Of a stretch of DNA of 64,000 nucleotides, positions 49,715 through 57,802 are shown piece by piece. The translations under genes and the position numbers were made by a program. The notes under the pieces were generated by a model. That model was not told the DNA's origin. It saw nothing but the letters and a program-made list of their open reading frames with translations, and ran no database searches. The number at the start of each line of letters is the position of its first letter. Position 1 is the first letter of the stretch. The DNA comes from Pedobacter miscanthi (GTDB taxonomy: Bacteria > Bacteroidota > Bacteroidia > Sphingobacteriales > Sphingobacteriaceae): the NCBI RefSeq assembly GCF_003315595.1, contig NZ_QNQU01000016.1, forward strand, positions 62,001 to 126,000, written 5' to 3'.

Positions 49715-50200
49715 ATGGAAGACGACAACCTTACCGGTGCCATTGCAGCACTGCTAGATGAATATAAAAAAGCAGTTGATGAACTGATTGCGGTAATTGA
49801 ACCAATCAGCCAGCAACAACTGCTTCGCACCATCGAGCCAAAGAGCGCAAATACAGATTGTATTTCTATCCAAACCATTTTAACGCATGTAACCGCTTCG
49901 ATGTTCAGTTATGCAGTTTATATCGAAAATTCTATCGGCATAGAAAGCGTTCGGCCTGAAAGATTACAATTTGACCAGGTAACACCGTACATTTCCAGGT
50001 TAAAGGAAGCTTTTATATACAATGAAGATCTTTTCATTAAAAACCCTCACATTACAATGGAAGAGTTTGATCAATCTAAAAAGATCAATACAAAGTGGGG
50101 ACAACAATACGATGTAGAACAGATACTCGAACATGCCATTGTTCATATTTTAAGGCACCGGCGACAAATTAAAAATGCTTTAACTAACAGGAAAAACTGA
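49715..50200 (+). CDS. DinB-family protein
   Basis: 161 residues, four-helix bundle. Putative metal ligands in QTILTHVTAS and EHAIVHILRHRRQI, the usual DinB/YfiT histidine arrangement. Many members are thiol-dependent transferases (some use bacillithiol) while others are uncharacterised. Bacillithiol genes in this window make that role possible. Confidence 0.8.
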   Translation: MEDDNLTGAIAALLDEYKKAVDELIAVIEPISQQQLLRTIEPKSANTDCISIQTILTHVTASMFSYAVYIENSIGIESVRPERLQFDQVTPYISRLKEAFIYNEDLFIKNPHITMEEFDQSKKINTKWGQQYDVEQILEHAIVHILRHRRQIKNALTNRKN

Positions 50201-50217
50201 TCTACTTAAAAAAATTA

Positions 50218-50247
50218 TTTGCAATTCACTGAAAATAAATATCTTTG
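50218..50247 (+). promoter_or_regulatory. Promoter (TTTG - 18 bp - TATCTTTG) of the short transcript upstream of the TPR gene
   Basis: -33 TTTG at 50218-50221, -7 TATCTTTG at 50240-50247. Start expected near 50254. Confidence 0.65.
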
Positions 50248-50253
50248 CATCAA

Positions 50254-50367
50254 ATTTACAGAAATGCTACGTCAGCTACATATCCAAAAATCGCACTTTA
50301 GCCCGTCTTGTGGCATAAAGGGTTTGGGTATTGATTTAAATTTCCTTCCCAACCCTTAGTGTTTTTT
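50254..50367 (+). ncRNA. Short transcript: leader/attenuator or small RNA
   Basis: A promoter is followed after about 110 nt by a rho-independent terminator, so either a small RNA or an attenuated leader of the TPR gene (start 50460) is made. Inside is a 31-codon ORF (50264-50359) beginning MLRQLHIQKSHFSPSCGIKG whose last codons lie within the terminator stem, the layout of a leader peptide. Confidence 0.5.
50318..50367 (+). terminator. Terminator/attenuator hairpin
   Basis: AAGGGTTTGGG (50318-50328) pairs with CCCAACCCTT (50348-50357) with one bulged T; GTTTTTT follows at 50361-50367. Confidence 0.6.
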
Positions 50368-50459
50368 GCCATCAAAGCATAAAATCCAAATTTAAAAATC
50401 AATTTACATTACCCGTTTGCTAAGCTATTACCGCTTATCAAAATTTAATATATTCCGTT

Positions 50460-50981
50460 ATGGACATTTATACTACTGTAGAGGAAAAATACCTACAGGC
50501 CATTGAAGAATTGCATTGGGGCGAATTACCTAAAGCGCTTCAGTATTTTAATGAGCTTATTAACTTCGATCCTGATTATGCCAGAGGTTATTTTCAGTTG
50601 GGAGATATTTATCACGAACGTTTTAAAGACTATAAAACTGCTGGTTATTATTACAAACGTTGCACCGAACTTGATGCAGATTTTCCAGATGTATACGAAC
50701 CTTATTTAAAGCTGGTAATTACCCTTAAAATGCATAATCTGGTTAAACAAATCGCCAATAAAGCTTTAAATGTTGCAGGTGTTTGCGAAGCCCATATTTA
50801 CGAAAGCTTAGGGTTACATGCAGAGCAGCAACAGAATTTTGCAGAAGCAGCGAACTATTTTAAAAAAGCAGAACTGTTTAATGCCATCCAGGATGAACAT
50901 AGTACATTGCTCGAACATCAGAACCGGATTAAAAGCAAAATGAACAGCACTAAAAAAATGGTTTACGATTTGCAGGGATAA
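50460..50981 (+). CDS. Tetratricopeptide-repeat protein
   Basis: 173 residues, cytosolic, mostly helical with three to four TPR units: AIEELHWGELPKALQYFNEL, GYFQLGDIYHERFKDYKTAG, and SLGLHAEQQQNFAEAANYF. A scaffold for protein contacts; partners unknown. Preceded by a possible attenuator. Confidence 0.8.
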   Translation: MDIYTTVEEKYLQAIEELHWGELPKALQYFNELINFDPDYARGYFQLGDIYHERFKDYKTAGYYYKRCTELDADFPDVYEPYLKLVITLKMHNLVKQIANKALNVAGVCEAHIYESLGLHAEQQQNFAEAANYFKKAELFNAIQDEHSTLLEHQNRIKSKMNSTKKMVYDLQG

Positions 50982-51106
50982 AGGGCTTGGCCTTTTATCC
51001 TTAAGCTTTTACATTCAAATCGGCATTTTATCTTTTTATTTTAATTTTGTTATTATCTTTACCACACAATTACAAAGCATAAATTTTAAAATCAAAAATA
51101 TTCGAT

Positions 51107-51298
51107 ATGTCAGCTCACGATTCACATGCGCCTGTTCAACAAACTAAAGGCATTTGGGCATTACCATTAACGGCCTGGATTATTGTTTTAATCCTGCTTG
51201 TGGCTTTCACAAGACCAATTTTCCCAGGTCATGAAAAAGCTGCTTCTCACGGAGAAACAGAAGGTCACCAAACAGAGGCTACTGAATCGCACCACTAG
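51107..51298 (+). CDS. Small membrane protein with His-rich tail
   Basis: 63 residues: N-terminal His-containing stretch, one membrane span (about 18-36, ALPLTAWIIVLILLVAF), and a C-terminal tail rich in His, Glu and Thr. The histidines may bind metal. Unknown function. Followed by a terminator. Confidence 0.6.
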   Translation: MSAHDSHAPVQQTKGIWALPLTAWIIVLILLVAFTRPIFPGHEKAASHGETEGHQTEATESHH

Positions 51299-51320
51299 GC
51301 ATTAGTAAAGTCATAAAAAA

Positions 51321-51345
51321 AGCGCTGAATATCAGCGCTTTTTTT
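51321..51345. terminator. Bidirectional rho-independent terminator
   Basis: AGCGCTGA (51321-51328), ATA, TCAGCGCT (51332-51339), T run after and A run before; serves 51107 (+) and the GDPD gene (-). Confidence 0.85.
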
Positions 51346-51360
51346 GTTTTATGTTTTATT

Positions 51361-51420
51361 GGTTGGTGTCACACCAACCAACCAGGTCACTCATTTATTT
51401 CGGTCAGTGAGACACCTACT
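51361..51420. repeat. Hairpin pair GGTTGGTGT/ACACCAACC and GTCACT/AGTGA
   Basis: GGTTGGTGTCACACCAACC (51361-51379) is a perfect palindrome with one central base, followed by a second, looser inverted repeat. A related GGTTG/CAACC hairpin is at 10958-10980. Confidence 0.6.
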
Positions 51421-51426
51421 GATAGG

Positions 51427-52314
51427 TTATTTCTCTAACTGGCCCATAATATTAGGATAATCGGTAAGTACACCATCTACACCTAAATCCTTAAAATATT
51501 TAAGTTCCTTAACCGTATTTACCGTCCAGGGGATAATTTTAATTCCCATTTCGTGACAACGGTCAACCAGACCTTTACCCACCAATATCGAATAAGGGCT
51601 GTAAATGGTTGGTTTAAAACCTAATTTTTCGATATAACTTTCAAAAGGTTCTTTCTCATCAATCAATAATGAAGTTTGAATTTTAGGGTATTTCTCGTGC
51701 AGGTATTGCAGTGTACGCATATCAAACGACTCGATAATTACCCTTTTGCTTAATTTCTTGGCATTAATGATTTCCATAATCAGGTCTACAAATTCTGCAG
51801 GCTCGGGGTGGAATTCGTTATCACCATTTTTGATTGTTTTTGTTTCGATGCTGTACACCGGTTTAGCCAGTTTGTGTTCCTTAACATAGGCTTCAACTGC
51901 ATCAATCGTTTCGGTAAGCAATGGCTTATAAGCTTTAAACTTCATCTGTCCGGGGAAACGGTTATGCACTTTACTGCCCACATCAAACTTTTTAACCTCC
52001 TCGTAATCCATTTTATAGATATTGAAATTCTTTTGGTCTTTTAGCGTAATGGGCTTTCCGTTGGGCTGTAACGATATTTCATTGTTAAAATAAGGTTCCT
52101 GCGAAAGCACCACCTGTTTATCTTTAGAGATCACCGCATCCATTTCGATCGTGGTAACACCTAAATCAAGGGCTTTCAACATTCCTTCGATGGTATTTTC
52201 GGGCATAATACCACGTGCACCGGCTTTTCCCTGAATATCGAATTTCTTTTTCTGGGCCGAAACATTAAAAAAGAATAAAGCGAGCGTAACAAGTAGAAGT
52301 AATTTTTTATGCAT
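51427..52314 (-). CDS. Glycerophosphodiester phosphodiesterase homologue lacking both catalytic histidines
   Basis: 295 residues, signal peptide ending NVSAQ. The GDPD TIM barrel is otherwise intact: MPENTIEGMLKALDLGVTTIE, metal pair E-x-D in TIEMD, VYSIETKT, RVIIESFDMRTL, GVDGVLTDYP. But the first catalytic segment, normally QGHRGARG, reads QGKAGARG, and the second, normally SHEPYF, reads SQEPYF. Active GDPDs use these two histidines as acid and base, so this is probably a pseudoenzyme or has a changed reaction. Both codons were checked on the nucleotide sequence. Confidence 0.88.
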   Translation of the reverse strand: MHKKLLLLVTLALFFFNVSAQKKKFDIQGKAGARGIMPENTIEGMLKALDLGVTTIEMDAVISKDKQVVLSQEPYFNNEISLQPNGKPITLKDQKNFNIYKMDYEEVKKFDVGSKVHNRFPGQMKFKAYKPLLTETIDAVEAYVKEHKLAKPVYSIETKTIKNGDNEFHPEPAEFVDLIMEIINAKKLSKRVIIESFDMRTLQYLHEKYPKIQTSLLIDEKEPFESYIEKLGFKPTIYSPYSILVGKGLVDRCHEMGIKIIPWTVNTVKELKYFKDLGVDGVLTDYPNIMGQLEK

Positions 52315-52493
52315 GAGTTTAAATGTAAAATAGGCTGTTTTATTTGTCAGTATCTTTTTTTGAAGCGCAAAAATTGTGCTGTTTTTAATTTTTGGTCCCG
52401 CTTTCCGCTATATCTTTCCGCTGCCCTACAAGGATGCCGCTTCTATCGGGGCTAAATCCAACGGTATTGCAGGTAAATGCAGGCTAAAGGCAT

Positions 52494-52529
52494 AAAAAAA
52501 GGGCCTCTTTTTATCGATAGCCCTCTTTA
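52494..52529 (-). terminator. Probable terminator of the NTF2-like gene
   Basis: On the minus strand AAAGAGGGC and GCCCTTTTT pair around a 15-nt loop and run into T. It lies just after the stop at 52545. Confidence 0.5.
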
Positions 52530-52544
52530 ATTCACATTGTTATT

Positions 52545-53402
52545 TTATCTTTCTGCCGGTACAAAAGCCTGTACAATTAAGTTCCAGCTGGCATCTGCTG
52601 CTTTTTCGTAAACGAAAACATAGTTAAAGCTTTCGCGTAAATCGGCTTTATAATCAATAGTGGCTACACCATAAGTATAGGCAAAATCGCTTCCAATCGC
52701 CTTATCTACTCCTGTTGTTTTTAAGTTGATCTTGCTGATCATGCCGTTATAAAAAGCAATAATTTTTCCTTTTCCTTCAATGGCTTCATTGCCCGGGAAG
52801 AGTAAACGCGCATCATTGGTTAAAAAGCCACCAAAAGCAGCAATTCCATGGGTTTTAAGCAAGGTATTTAATGTTTTCTCGGTAGTTAAGATAATTTCCC
52901 TTCCGGCTTTAATTTCTCTTTCATTTAAAAACTTTGGCGCAACATGGTCTTTAGGTTCAACAAATGATTGGTTAACTTTTGCCAAAGGTTTGTTGCTTTC
53001 TGTTCCTAAATCGATAGCCAGTTTCCATCTGCCATTTTCTGATTTCCAGATCGAAAGGTACTGACCATATTTTTTCTCTGAAGTTCCGGTTTCGTATGGT
53101 CCGGTGGTGAAACCGAAATCGCCGCTGCGCGATACCTTTGCCAGGTTTGGTGTCCAGCTCACATCATTTTGGGCGTCTGCCTTACCAGTATAAAAAGTTT
53201 TGGCATTAACCGGGTTTGGTCTGAACACTAAAGTGTTTGCAGATGAATAATCCAGAAATGCTTCTTTATCTCCATTTTTGGCAACTGATTTAGCAAATTC
53301 CTTTTCAGCATTTACTAAAGATTTGGTTGTGCCATCACTTTTTTGGGCAAAAGCACCCAGCGCTAAAAGTGACGCTACTGCAGTTGAAAATAGTTGTTTC
53401 AT
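52545..53402 (-). CDS. Exported protein with two NTF2-like (SnoaL/DUF4440) domains
   Basis: 285 residues, signal peptide MKQLFSTAVASLLALGAFAQ. Two similar halves: about 30-145 (LVNAEKEFAKSVAKNG, YLSIWKSENGRWKLAID) and about 165-285 (TLNTLLKTHGIAAFGGFL, YVFVYEKAADASWNLIVQ), each a DUF4440-type cone-shaped fold. Ligand or activity unknown; periplasmic. Confidence 0.75.
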   Translation of the reverse strand: MKQLFSTAVASLLALGAFAQKSDGTTKSLVNAEKEFAKSVAKNGDKEAFLDYSSANTLVFRPNPVNAKTFYTGKADAQNDVSWTPNLAKVSRSGDFGFTTGPYETGTSEKKYGQYLSIWKSENGRWKLAIDLGTESNKPLAKVNQSFVEPKDHVAPKFLNEREIKAGREIILTTEKTLNTLLKTHGIAAFGGFLTNDARLLFPGNEAIEGKGKIIAFYNGMISKINLKTTGVDKAIGSDFAYTYGVATIDYKADLRESFNYVFVYEKAADASWNLIVQAFVPAER

Positions 53403-53490
53403 TATTGATTAGGATAATATTGTTTGGCGAATATAAAATTTTCTTTGGTGTATGGTCTTAAAAATAATTAACAATTGAACATCTTACCTT

Positions 53491-54474
53491 TTATTTTTCC
53501 CTGTAAATGGTTTCTAAAACGGTTTGGCCTGTTGCTTTTAAGGTGTTTTTGTCAATATTCGCTAAATTATCCAATTGGGTATGCCAGTTGATGTAAAAAC
53601 CACTGTTATCGTTGTAATGGATAATATCAACCGAGGGAACGCCTGCCTTATTCATCCAGAAATGATCATCAACCAGTTTACCGCTGGGAATTTTGGTAAA
53701 ATACGAGGAATAACCAATTTCGTTTCCAATATCCCACACCTTGTTTGCCACATCCGGTGCAGCCTGGCGCGAAATTTCATCTTGCGTAAACTGTGCATTA
53801 CCACCGCCAACCATATCAAGGTTAATACCATAAAGCGCTTTATAACCCGAAGCAATGGCTTTTTTAGCCCAATATTGCGACCCTAAGCACCAGGTGGTTT
53901 CATCAGGCGTTTCATCATTTGCCTTGCCATAGTCTTCCAGGTCCCAAAGCACAAAATCTACCCCAACATTAGGTTGCTTTTGTTGTATCTGGCGTGCCAT
54001 TTCCAAAATTACTGCTACTCCGCTTGCACCATCGTTTGCAGCATCAAAAGTTTTTGTATGGTTTTTGGGGTCCGGATCCTGATCCGAAAACGGGCGGGCA
54101 TCCCAATGCGCAGTAATTAAAACCCTGTTCTTTTTACCGGGATTAAATGCAGCAACAATGTTTTTTAGCTGAAAGCTTTTACCATCATAAGTCTGTGTTT
54201 TTTCGCCCTGAACACTCACTTCTGCTCCAAAGGATTTTAGTTTAGCCACTAAATAATCTGCGCATTTCTGGTGTGCTGTAGTTCCGGGTACCCGTGGACC
54301 AAAATCTACCTGTGTTTTGGTATACGCATAAGCGCTATCTGCATTAAAATCAGGCGACGAAAGTTTTGCTGCAGTTTCTTCACCATTTTGATCTGCATCT
54401 TGCTTTGTTTTATTCTGGCATGCCTCAAATCCGATTAACGCTAATAAAGGCAGTATTAAAAGTTTTTTATTCAT
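53491..54474 (-). CDS. M28-family peptidase or glutaminyl-cyclase-like enzyme, lipoprotein-like
   Basis: 327 residues from the ATG at 54474 (a TTG two codons earlier is less likely). N-terminus MNKKLLILPLLALIGFEAC suggests a lipoprotein with an atypical lipobox. Zinc-site segments: TAHWDARPFSD (His), FDAANDGASG (bridging Asp), WDLEDYG (Glu), IHYN (late His). The short length and HWDARP/NDGASG words are closest to glutaminyl-peptide cyclotransferase-like M28 proteins, so either peptidase or cyclase is possible. Confidence 0.88.
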   Translation of the reverse strand: MNKKLLILPLLALIGFEACQNKTKQDADQNGEETAAKLSSPDFNADSAYAYTKTQVDFGPRVPGTTAHQKCADYLVAKLKSFGAEVSVQGEKTQTYDGKSFQLKNIVAAFNPGKKNRVLITAHWDARPFSDQDPDPKNHTKTFDAANDGASGVAVILEMARQIQQKQPNVGVDFVLWDLEDYGKANDETPDETTWCLGSQYWAKKAIASGYKALYGINLDMVGGGNAQFTQDEISRQAAPDVANKVWDIGNEIGYSSYFTKIPSGKLVDDHFWMNKAGVPSVDIIHYNDNSGFYINWHTQLDNLANIDKNTLKATGQTVLETIYREK

Positions 54475-54529
54475 TCTCAAATGAACGGAAAATTGTTAAA
54501 AGTAGTGTTCCTTCAAAAGATTTTTCATA

Positions 54530-54665
54530 TTCCTAATCTTTTTTCATCCCCCTGCTTTTTTATTCCCTGCTTTCTTTCATCCCTGCTTTCTATCCTCCCT
54601 GCTTTCTTTCATCCCCCTGCCCTCTTAAAAAGGGGGACGGACTTTTCGCTCGGGATGACGCAGTA
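54530..54665. repeat. C-rich repeat block left of the DUF559 gene
   Basis: Repeated CCCTGCTTTCTTTCATCC units, then a CCCTCTTAAAAAGGGGG hairpin and a 25-bp word (54631-54655) that returns at 55250-55274 with two differences. Confidence 0.75.
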
Positions 54666-54702
54666 ACTTTTTTTATCTGGTAAGTGGATGCTCCTTTTCC
54701 CA

Positions 54703-55062
54703 CTATTCAATATAATGTTTAATTGTCCTGTCTACATTCTCGATATCATGCATTACTTCATCATCTGTAAACCGTAGGATATTAAAGCCCAGCATCCTCA
54801 AAACTTTTTCACGTATCTGATCTTTTTCAAACTGACCTTCCAATTGGTGGCTAAGTCCGTCAACTTCAATAACTAGCTTTAGATCTTTCGAAAAAAAATC
54901 TGCGATGTAGTCTGCTATTGGTCGTTGCCGCAGAAAGGAATAGCCAAGCATTTTTTTGTTGCGTAGTAACTCACACCACATCCTAATCTCTGCCTTGGTA
55001 CCATCATTTCGATGAGCCCTGGCAAAAGTTTTCAGTTTACGGTTGTAGTGGTTGTTATCCAT
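54703..55062 (-). CDS. DUF559 endonuclease-fold protein
   Basis: 119 residues. PD-(D/E)xK-like core: AEIRMWCELLRNKKM, FLRQRPIADYIADFF, KLVIEVDGLSH (E-x-D pair), then LRMLGFNILRFTDDEV. Related to Vsr-type and restriction endonucleases; real function unknown, and such genes are often found alone among repeats. Here it sits between C-rich repeats on both sides. Confidence 0.88.
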   Translation of the reverse strand: MDNNHYNRKLKTFARAHRNDGTKAEIRMWCELLRNKKMLGYSFLRQRPIADYIADFFSKDLKLVIEVDGLSHQLEGQFEKDQIREKVLRMLGFNILRFTDDEVMHDIENVDRTIKHYIE

Positions 55063-55156
55063 GGCATCTTAAACCTCTTCTTAAAAACAGAAGGTTGATT
55101 GAAGATAGCAATCAATTTGCGCTTTTGATTAATCTTTTACATTAAATCTGGTCTTT

Positions 55157-55315
55157 TTTCATCCCTCTTGCCCCCTTAAAAAGGGGACGAACTCTCTCAC
55201 GGATTAAAATGAGGTGATTTATTTTCACGCAATCAGCTTACCCCTTCAAAGGGGGACAGACTTTTCTCTCGGGACAACTTGTCCCCATTTAAAGGGGGCA
55301 GGGGGATGATGCTGC
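55157..55315. repeat. C-rich repeat block right of the DUF559 gene
   Basis: Holds CCCCCTTAAAAAGGGG, CCCCTTCAAAGGGGG and CCCCATTTAAAGGGGG hairpins and the 25-bp word at 55250-55274 shared in direct orientation with 54631-54655. Confidence 0.75.
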
Positions 55316-55332
55316 GAGAAATCGTAAACCGC

Positions 55333-56793
55333 CTAAGCTTTACTCCACGTTGTTCCTTCTTTGCCGTCTTTAAGCTGGATGCCCAATTCCTGTAATCCGA
55401 TGCGGATACGATCGGAAGTTGCATAATCTTTATTGGCTTTAGCTTCGGTTCTTAGGTTAATTACCATATCTAAAACGCCATTTAAATCGTTTCCTCCGGC
55501 ATCTTCATCCTTCAACCCTAAAATATCGAATACGAAATCGTTGATCAGTTGTTTTAACTTTTCTAAAGCATCAGCAGAGATTTTTCCTTTACCATCATAA
55601 ACAGTATTGATTATCCTCACGGCCTCAAAAAGTTCTGCAACTAAAATCGGACTGTTAAAATCATCATTCATGGCTGCAATGCATTTCTCTTTCAATGCAT
55701 CGATATCAAAATCGTTCTGTTCTGAAACCGATAATTTATCCAACAAACCAATTGCCGACATTAAACGGCGGAATCCTTTTTCAGAGGCATCCAATGCATC
55801 ATTAGAAAAATCCAAAGTACTGCGGTAGTGTGCCTGTAACATGAAAAACTTCACCGTCATCGGGCTATAACCTTTTTTCAATAACGGATGGGCTCCTGTA
55901 AACAACTCTAAAGGAAGAAAACCATTCCCAGCCGATTTAGACATCCGCGTGCCATTTACGGTAAGCATGTTGGTATGCATCCAGTAACGTGCAGGCTGTT
56001 TATGGCTGCAGGCCTCAGATTGTGCAATTTCGTTGGTGTGGTGCGTTGCCGCTAAGTCCATTCCACCACCATGAATATCAAATTCGGCACCCAGATATTT
56101 TGCACTCATGGCCGAACATTCGATATGCCAGCCCGGAAAACCCATGCCCCATGGCGATTGCCATTGCATTAAAGTTTCGGGTTTTGCCTTTATCCAGAGC
56201 GCAAAATCTAACCTTCCGCGTTTCTCATCCTGTCCACCCAATTCGCGGGTATTGTTCAGCATATCCTCGAGGTTGCGGTTGGTTAAAATGGTATAATTAT
56301 ATTCTTTACTGTATTTTTCTACGTCGAAATATACGTTACCATCCACTTCGTAACCATAACCATTGGCAATAATTACCTTAATCATTTCAATCTGTTCGAT
56401 GATGTGGCCGGTAGCCGTAGGTTCGATGCTTGGTGGCTGCGTATTGAACATGCGCAATACATCATGGAAACCCAAAGTATATTTCTGTACAATTTCCATC
56501 GGCTCAAGCTGCTCCAATTTTGCACGTTTTGCAAACTTATCATCCCCCTCATCCCTATCGCCCTCTAAATGGCCTGCATCGGTAATGTTTCGCACATAAC
56601 GTACCTTGTAACCGGCATATTTAAGGTACCTGAAAATTAAATCGAAGGAGATAAAAGTGCGACAGTTGCCCAAATGCACATCGCTATAAACAGTAGGACC
56701 GCAAACATACATCCCAACATTGGGTGCATTTAAGGGTTGAAAAAGTTCTTTTTTGCGTGAAAGCGTATTGTAAAGCTGTAAGCCAGTATCCAT
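55333..56793 (-). CDS. cysS: Cysteinyl-tRNA synthetase
   Basis: 486 residues. Class I synthetase that charges tRNA-Cys. HIGH-type signature in YVCGPTVYSDVHLGNCR with the first zinc cysteine; further zinc ligands in GWHIECSAMS and GGGMDLAATHH; KMSKS motif as RMSKSAGN (about 283-290). Length normal for the family. Leaderless promoter. Ends 18 nt from the C-rich repeat block. Confidence 0.97.
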   Translation of the reverse strand: MDTGLQLYNTLSRKKELFQPLNAPNVGMYVCGPTVYSDVHLGNCRTFISFDLIFRYLKYAGYKVRYVRNITDAGHLEGDRDEGDDKFAKRAKLEQLEPMEIVQKYTLGFHDVLRMFNTQPPSIEPTATGHIIEQIEMIKVIIANGYGYEVDGNVYFDVEKYSKEYNYTILTNRNLEDMLNNTRELGGQDEKRGRLDFALWIKAKPETLMQWQSPWGMGFPGWHIECSAMSAKYLGAEFDIHGGGMDLAATHHTNEIAQSEACSHKQPARYWMHTNMLTVNGTRMSKSAGNGFLPLELFTGAHPLLKKGYSPMTVKFFMLQAHYRSTLDFSNDALDASEKGFRRLMSAIGLLDKLSVSEQNDFDIDALKEKCIAAMNDDFNSPILVAELFEAVRIINTVYDGKGKISADALEKLKQLINDFVFDILGLKDEDAGGNDLNGVLDMVINLRTEAKANKDYATSDRIRIGLQELGIQLKDGKEGTTWSKA

Positions 56794-56797
56794 ACTG

Positions 56798-56805
56798 CAA
56801 ATGTA
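56798..56805 (-). promoter_or_regulatory. -7 promoter box (TACATTTG) of cysS
   Basis: TAnnTTTG exactly 4 nt before the ATG; predicts a leaderless mRNA. Confidence 0.6.
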
Positions 56806-57192
56806 AGATTTAGTTAGAAAGTTAAAACGTTTAAAATTGTATTGTTAAGCTTATGATTTTTAGCTAACATTTACACGCCGGAAAGAATGGTTAACTTAAA
56901 TAGTTTGATTGCTATATTGTTTTATTGTTAGATTGTTTGATTGCTATACTGTTATTCGGAAAGGCACTGTAGTGCTTATCGGTTACTGCAGTCCCTCTTT
57001 CCGCTGTAGTCGCGAATAAAAATCGGGAGCTGCCGCTCCAATAGGGTTTAGGTGGTACGGTTTGGTGCTTTTGGGTGACAAAGCCGTGCTAAACTTACGA
57101 AGTCGGCCTTAGCGCTGGCCTGTGCGAATTCGTAAGCTGGCCTCAAATAAATTTAAACTTTAACTTAGTTTTATATTAAATCGTGATTACAA
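56806..57192. other. Non-coding interval with repeats
   Basis: Contains a GATTGTTTGATTGCTATA stutter (56905-56955), a GCACTGTAGTGC palindrome near 56966, a TCCCGATTTTTATT/AATAAAAATCGGGAGC region near 57015, and the hairpin CTTACGAAGTCGGCC ... GGCC ... ATTCGTAAG (57090-57133). No gene seen. Confidence 0.6.
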
Positions 57193-57621
57193 ATGGTCGA
57201 AATCAGAACAATATCAGAAAAAGATGCCGAAAGTGTAGCCGAGTTATCTACCCAACTTGGTTACGAAAGCAATGCAGAACAAATACTGGCCAGAATCAGG
57301 CAGATGAATAACAGTAACGAAAACTGCGCTTATGTTGCCGTACTCGAAAATAAAGTGGTGGGTTGGATCCATGGTTTTTATACACTTCGCCTTGAATCTG
57401 ATGCTTTTGTCGAAATTGGCGGCCTTGTTGTCGATTCTGCTTACCGCAACCAGAAAATAGGAAAACAGTTAATAGATAGCGTAAACCTCTGGGCAAAAAA
57501 ACATGGGGTAAAAAAATTAAAAGTGAGGTGTAATACCAAACGTACCGAAAGCCATCAGTTTTATGAACGAACAGGCTTTAAAGAGAATAAACGGCAGGTT
57601 GCATTTGAAAAAGACCTTTAG
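57193..57621 (+). CDS. GNAT-family N-acetyltransferase
   Basis: 142 residues, a complete GNAT fold: MVEIRTISEKDAESVAELS, VVGWIHGFYTLR, and the acetyl-CoA loop YRNQKIGKQLIDSVNLWAK (about 83-101), ending RTESHQFYERTGFKE. Substrate unknown. Flanked on both sides by related hairpins in inverted orientation. Confidence 0.88.
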   Translation: MVEIRTISEKDAESVAELSTQLGYESNAEQILARIRQMNNSNENCAYVAVLENKVVGWIHGFYTLRLESDAFVEIGGLVVDSAYRNQKIGKQLIDSVNLWAKKHGVKKLKVRCNTKRTESHQFYERTGFKENKRQVAFEKDL

Positions 57622-57631
57622 GCCAGCCAGC

Positions 57632-57682
57632 TTGCGAAGTATGCCATGCGCGATGGCCTGCGCTGACTTCGCAAGTCGCGCC
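57632..57682. repeat. Hairpin right of the GNAT gene
   Basis: CTTGCGAAGT pairs with ACTTCGCAAG, enclosing GCCATGCGCGATGGC. Inverted relative of the hairpin at 57090-57133 on the other side of the gene. Confidence 0.6.
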
Positions 57683-57790
57683 CAACAGTTAACCCCCTGA
57701 GCGTAGCCGAAGGGTAAACAATTAACCAGTTAACCTTATTTATTACAACCCTCAAACATTTCGGCATTGCAACAATTCAATCCTATTCAT

Positions 57791-57798
57791 TAACTTTG
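57791..57798 (+). promoter_or_regulatory. -7 promoter box (TAACTTTG) of lipA
   Basis: TAnnTTTG exactly 4 nt before the ATG at 57803; predicts a leaderless mRNA. Confidence 0.6.
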
Positions 57799-57802
57799 TA
57801 GC

